NCBI RefSeq assembly: GCF_009870125.1
Contig: NC_046679.1
Span: 992,001-1,056,000 of the forward strand
Direction of reading: 5' to 3'
DNA length: 64,000 bases
Origin: Drosophila pseudoobscura
Taxonomy: Eukaryota > Arthropoda > Insecta > Diptera > Drosophilidae
A program made the translations under genes and the position numbers. This document shows positions 59,231-64,000 of the stretch, piece after piece; within the stretch, counting starts at the first letter, position 1, and every line of letters starts with the position of its first letter. The notes under the pieces were generated by a model that saw only the letters and a program-made list of their open reading frames with translations, ran no database searches and was not told the DNA's origin.

Positions 59231-61242
59231 CGACAGCTCACCTTGCGGCCTGTTGAAGGTGTTGAAAGGTGTCGATCGATCGTTGGCATATCGCTGAGAT
59301 ATCTTTTGGGATTTAAATTTAAATGTGTTCGAATCGATTTATCGATTTTCGCAACCCAAATGACCCTGAGGAAGGGGCAGGGGCCCAGGCATGTCTATTA
59401 CCTTTTCTTTCCTTCGAGCAGCTGCTTCTCAAAAAGAAAAACTCAATTTCCTCCCATCAAATGCTTTACGACGGGCCGCAGACCGCAACTTGAAATTTAA
59501 CACACGTTGTGGCGTGTTGGGATATCCAAATACATATGTATACGCATACACTCGTATATATATGGATATGGACGACATGTATATATTGCTGCATCGGTTG
59601 ACCCCTTTGGCCTGTGTGTGTCTCTCCGCTGTCTGGGGTCTGGGCGTCTGCGGGTGGGTCTGCTACTTTTTCATTTTTCGCATGTAATGTGTGTAATCAA
59701 AGTAACGAAAATCCAAATCATATTTCCTTCATTGACCACAAAATGTAACCCTTTTCCGCTCTTCCTTCTGCCCCTTTTTCGCCCCCATTCGTCTTCGATG
59801 CGCATATAAAACATTTTACTAGATTTATACAATCAATGCTGCCTCCGACTCCGCCTCAGCCTCCGCTTGCTGCAGGATTTCTTAACCTTGTTGGATGGGA
59901 TACGTTCCTTCCTCCCTCTCTCTCTCTCTCACGTTGGGCAAAATTATTGGTCTGCGCATATGTAATCATCTATGTGGCTCTGTGGCTCCAGGGGGAAGGA
60001 TACTGTCCACAGGACACCACATAAAGTGCACACAATCAAAACGAAATTCGTTTTTTAGGTACAATTCCGGTGTGCGAACATCCAGTCTAGGCATAGCCGA
60101 CTGCCAGCAGGACGCTTCCCTCAAGGGCTTGCCCTTTGCTATGAAGAAGTGCTCCTGGAAGTCCCTCTGGTTGGATGGTGGCTCATTCGGCAGCCACTTG
60201 ATTCATTCAGCATTCAGCAGCAAGACTTTTTCGCATATGTCGGCAATTTTTTATTTATTGAGAGACAGTGCGTTCGCTTTATTAAAAGGTGTTTGGGCAA
60301 ATGCCAGGGTAACCTTTCTCTCTGCCCACTTTGATACTGTAGCTTCAACTGAGAGATCTTTAGAATGATTCCCAGATGGAGGAATAATTGGGGATATCTT
60401 CTATAGCAACTGAAGTCTGGCGACCTTTAATGGAAACTCTTGTTAAATACATTTAATTAAATAGCACTCCAAACTGCATGCAAATACGCAAAAAGGTGCT
60501 TTCGGGAGACTGGAGACTAAACAAAACTGCGGAGTCAGCGTGGGTGCTGGGGTCAGGGGAAGGGGATGGGGATGGGGCCAAAGGTCTGATGGCTGCCACT
60601 GACACGTCGCTTGGCGGTGGGCGAGAGTTCATTATTAAAAGTTTTTAAAAGCAGATAAGTGCAGAGACTGATAGAGATACTCGCAAAGCACATGGCCCCC
60701 GTGCCGAGAGATGGAGATACGGTGCCAAACGGTAACGATAGCCTCATGCCACCATGCCACATGCCCCACTGGTGGGCGCCACTTCACCTCTAATTGAAAC
60801 ATTAAGTTGCACGTCACGTACGCGGTGTCAGACACTAGACGCCATCGCCAGGAGGAGTACCAGGAGTGGCGGTGGCGGTGGCGGTGGCAGTGGCAGCGGC
60901 CTCCTCCTAGGAGTATGCTAAAATGTGGCTGCGGTTGCCTTTGGGTTTACCTTCGCCCTAGAACCATAGCAATTGCCATAACCATAGCCACATCCCATGG
61001 ACGACGACTATCAACCACTCAGCACTTTATTTTTTCCGTGTTGGCATTTTAAAAGGCATTTAAGCAGGAGATGGAGCTGCTGGGTGGAGCTGGATCTGGT
61101 TGGAGGCTGCTGTCGGATTTTGTTAAGTGTGTAAAGTGATTATGCCGGAAATTTGTTTGTCTATGATCTCCCGCTCCGTGTCCCTGTTAGTATCCGTTTA
61201 CCCATGTCTGTGTGCCAAATGCGAGTTGAATGAGGGCTAATC

Positions 61243-63122
61243 CTAGTCGGAGGTGCGGCCCAGGCATGGCCTGATGAAGATCTGGTTACGTTCGCGTATC
61301 CATTGGGTCAACACTGCAATAAAAGTTAGGGATATAGCAGATGGCAACCACATCCAGGGATAGTACGGACCCCATTTGGAGCCCACGATGATGGGGCAGG
61401 CGGCATGCGTGGTGGACCAATCGCCCTCCCCGTCCGTGTGAAGGTTGTACCAGAAGAGTGCGGTGCCACGACGGGGCAGCACCTTGTGCTCGGCCTTATT
61501 GAACATGGTGGCGCCACCCTGCTCCACGTCCGTGAGCTGGAAGGTGGAGGATTAGCAAGGGAGATCGGTGGCAGGTGCTCGACTCACATAGAACAGGACT
61601 GTGGCCAGGCGATTGCCCATCACTTCCGGATGTTGGGTGAACCAGTCCTTGTGGGGCACGTAGTGCCCCCCGATGCCGTAGTTGATGACCTGCATCCGCT
61701 CCGATCCCTCCAACTGGAGGCCACTCATGTCCCTCACTCGCCGAGCGATGCGACGAGTCAGGGCGTTGCTGGAGCGCTTCAGCCATGCGCCCATGGCTGT
61801 GCGGGTCGGCGACGAAGTCCGATTCGGTTGCGCCACGGTCGATGTCCTGGCCATCCTTCGCTCTGCCATTTCGAGGATCTCGGCTATCTCCGAGTCGGAG
61901 AGGACGTCGTGGTAGACCACGACATAGGGATGCTCCCCCAGTAGCTCCATTTTGAGGGGGGCCAGGCGGAGAAAGGGCGTAGTCGTAAAGTTGTAGCAGC
62001 AGTGGAGCGCCTTAGGGGACTGCTCTCTGGAGAAGCCTCTGCATCCCCACTTCAATATAGCCACTTTGGAATTGTCCTTGGGCTCGGCCTGCGGGTGAAT
62101 GGGTCATAAAATGTTATGATTGATGATCCCGGGACATACGTTATCCAAGACGGTGCTGGGCTCCTTCGCAATCAGCTGCTGGACCTCCTCCCTGCGACGC
62201 AGAAGCACAGCGTCGGCGATGTTGTGCTTCAAGGCTCTATCAAGGATGGGCAGAGCCTCTGCATAGTGCTCTGGAAAATCAGGTGATTGGGTTCATTAGT
62301 TGAAGCAGTTCCTCTTCAAGGATCCTCCATACTCGATTTGATGTACGTCTCTGCCAACAGCAACAGGACCTCTGCTTTATCCACAGCCAGGGGTCCGGGC
62401 GTTTGGTTTCGCAGGCGCCTTTTCACTTCTTTCAGCCAAGGAACGGCCTCTTTGGCGTTTGTGGTTCTCGACAAGTGTTGGCCCACAGCGAAAATATCGC
62501 CAGTGGACATGCTGATGCTGCAGGAATCAGGCATACATATATCACTTTTCCCTTGTATTTGTACTCACTTGTATTTAATGCCGGCCAGCTGTCCCCTCAT
62601 GATATGCTTCTCCTGGAGGCCGTAGATGTCCTGAATGCGGGCTATCCCATTGCACGCATCCTGCAGATCCAACTGCGTGGGGAGATGGTCCCGCCAGGCG
62701 TCAAAGCTTCGCATCTGCGCCCCTCCCACGGGCTGCTCCATGTATTTCCGCCACTGCACCCAGTCGAGGTGCAGCCGTCGGATGAGGGCGAAGGCGTTGA
62801 GTGGATGCGACAGATAGAGGACTACATTGCGTTGCGCCTTCTCGTTCTCCAATCGAATCTCTGAAATGTGCCTGCAGAAGGAATCTCTTACAGAATCTGC
62901 ACCTGAATCGCTTGTGCACCAAAGTATCCCTCACCTGCGGAGTATCTGCAGCTTGTGCTCCAGGGCCTTTACATAGTCGTCAAGGTTTTGGATCAGCTTT
63001 GTCTCCAGCTCCACGAGTGGCTTCATCGACACCACTGAGAGGGAGTACTCCGCTCCGGTAAGAGATCCTGCTGCAACAAGCGGCAGGAGCAATAAAGACA
63101 GTAGACAGCACTGAATCTGCAT
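61243..63122 (-). CDS. Gene H: prolyl 4-hydroxylase alpha subunit, seven coding exons
   Basis: My model is complement(join(61243..61313, 61371..61536, 61588..62088, 62140..62270, 62333..62517, 62569..62871, 62935..63122)), giving 514 residues. I chose the ATG at 63122 because it opens the signal peptide MQIQCCLLSLLLLPLVAAGS; a longer in-frame start would hide it. Iron ligands are H415 and D417 (VPHKDWF) and H480 (HAACPI); K490 (GSKW) should bind 2-oxoglutarate. The end WIRERNQIFIRPCLGR is closer to ordinary P4H tails than in B, D, E and F. The last intron is only 57 bases, has a weak GTCCGT donor and no stop, so keeping it would add 19 residues in frame. Pseudogene G is its reversed copy. Confidence 0.92.
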
Positions 63123-63227
63123 CTTGAATGTAGGATAGATTTTCGTCTGGAAGCTGGACAAATAAATAATTTCCGTATGCTTTGATTACGCAGGCCTACT
63201 TGGACAGGCAGAAATCAACCACCACGT
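61782..63227. repeat. Right arm of the second inverted duplication (G/H)
   Basis: It is the reverse complement of 14966-16411, about 45 kb away. The inner part of gene H (61243-61781, with the active site) has no partner in the left copy. Confidence 0.93.
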
Positions 63228-63751
63228 AGAAACAGACAGACATCGCTATATCGACTCGGCTATTGATCCTGGTAAAGAATATTGTAAAGAAAAGTCGTAT
63301 TTAAGTTTGGTGCACTTCGATACCTTGACCCGGCCTATCGGCCTTCCTCCTGGGTTTACACACACACATCCACCACAAAACAAATACATATACATAACCC
63401 CAAGTTCTTCAAGTACCGGCTATACAAATACCGTGATAAGTTCTGCATCACGTAGCTGCTACTGTTTTGATACTTTCTTTGCTGATTCACCCCTTTGATG
63501 TGACAGGTATGTATTTCAACTTGCCCAGACTTTGATGAATGGATGGGTGAGTAGAGTAGAGTGTTGAAAAATATACTCGTAGTATAGGTTATCGACGCAG
63601 TTTTGACTGTGATTGCCCTTATCGACTGCATCAGCTGGTCATGGATTTAACTGACAGCATGTCCGATTTCTATGGTGGCTTTATTTATTTTTAGATTCAT
63701 TTCGGCATGAGGTAATTTCATTGTAATACTATTTTCGATGTCCATGAGCAT
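63123..63751. other. Intergenic region between genes I and H
   Basis: It holds the promoter and leader of gene H and the 3' flank of gene I. The first 105 bases are shared with pseudogene G. A CA-rich stretch lies near 63358-63390. I see no other gene. Confidence 0.55.
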
Positions 63752-64000
63752 TTAATCACTTCCCCTCTTGAGACAGGGCCGCTTGAAGAGCTGTGCACGT
63801 TCCCGAATCCACTTGTTGCACACTGAGGAAAAGATGCAGAGTGAAATCAGAAAGAAAAGTTTCCTCTTTGGGGTAGAACCTTACCCCATTTGGAGCCCAC
63901 AAGAACGGGACAGGCGGCGTGGAGTGTCAGCGGATTGGGGTCGCCGTCGTCCTTCAGGTTATACCAGATGATGGCCGATCCTCTCTGAGGAAACACAGCC
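63752..64000 (-). CDS. Gene I: prolyl 4-hydroxylase alpha, last two exons (partial at window edge)
   Basis: The visible coding part is complement(join(63752..63822, 63885..>64000)). It encodes RGSAIIWYNLKDDG, then LHAACPVLVGSKW, then across the splice VCNKWIRERAQLFKRPCLKR and a stop at 63752. This is the classic C-terminal end of the dioxygenase domain, with the distal iron-binding H and the 2-oxoglutarate lysine both present. The rest lies beyond the right edge. It is on the same strand as gene H and upstream of it, so H and I form a tandem pair. The sequence most resembles H among the paralogs here. Confidence 0.9.

Larger units (their letters stand above)
47265..61242. other. Long noncoding stretch, microsatellite-rich
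   Basis: I see no supported gene in 14 kb. Repeats include GA at 48157-48195, GTCCCAT near 50641-50675, GGTTCT and GGGACT tandems near 52259-52330, a GGGGATA tandem near 56700, CCCCAT at 57412-57447, CGGT at 57785-57805 and GGTGGC near 60867-60890. Open frames here mostly overlap on both strands and translate repeats. Confidence 0.55.

Noticed and set aside
1-64000. CRISPR arrays, operons, bacterial genes or integrated phage
   Set aside because: No regular spacer-repeat arrays or dense same-strand genes; introns and gene families are animal.
1-64000. tRNA or rRNA genes
   Set aside because: I searched by eye for B-box type GGTTCGAATCC sequences with a paired stem and found none convincing.

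Overview
The window looks like nuclear DNA of a fruit fly (Drosophila). The evidence is short GT-AG introns of about 55-85 bases, a clear insect ND-18 (NDUFS4) gene, a cluster of collagen-type prolyl 4-hydroxylase alpha genes of the kind flies carry in many copies, a DRE-like promoter box, and long microsatellite-rich noncoding stretches. An obscura-group species is my guess from the dense CT, CA and GA repeats and is not proven. All exon boundaries below are my own splice models, made by matching paralogs.

The window is dominated by prolyl 4-hydroxylase alpha (P4H) paralogs. I call them A to J in the order I describe them: A (minus, exon 1 only, left edge), B (plus, 1292-3178), G (plus, 15072-16411, pseudogene), F (plus, 38071-40026), D (minus, 41441-43323), E (plus, 44359-46297), J (minus, about 47133-47264, orphan first exon), H (minus, 61243-63122) and I (minus, last two exons, right edge). 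B, D, E, F and H are intact and keep the iron ligands HxD...H and the 2-oxoglutarate lysine. All encode signal peptides, so they should act in the endoplasmic reticulum, where family members hydroxylate proline in collagen-like or other secreted proteins together with protein disulfide isomerase.

Two large inverted duplications structure the locus. The divergent pair A/B (1 to about 3166) is repeated in reverse as D/E (about 41453 to 44615, continuing past the window edge on the left side). Pseudogene G (14966-16411) is a reversed, truncated copy of gene H (61782-63227). F and E are also tandem paralogs. B and D are nearly identical except for one 0.5-kb stretch with 25 amino-acid changes, a mosaic pattern that suggests gene conversion.

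Other genes are ND-18 (minus, 13238-13943), a small chromodomain reading frame (plus, 14374-14592) with a perfect 44-base palindrome inside it, a CP110-like centriolar protein gene (minus, 32035-33597) and a possible 52-residue membrane peptide (minus, 8408-8566). The rest, roughly 3.2-13.2 kb, 16.4-32.0 kb, 33.6-38.0 kb and 47.3-61.2 kb, is noncoding as far as I can see. It is rich in simple repeats and holds a few possible regulatory clusters.
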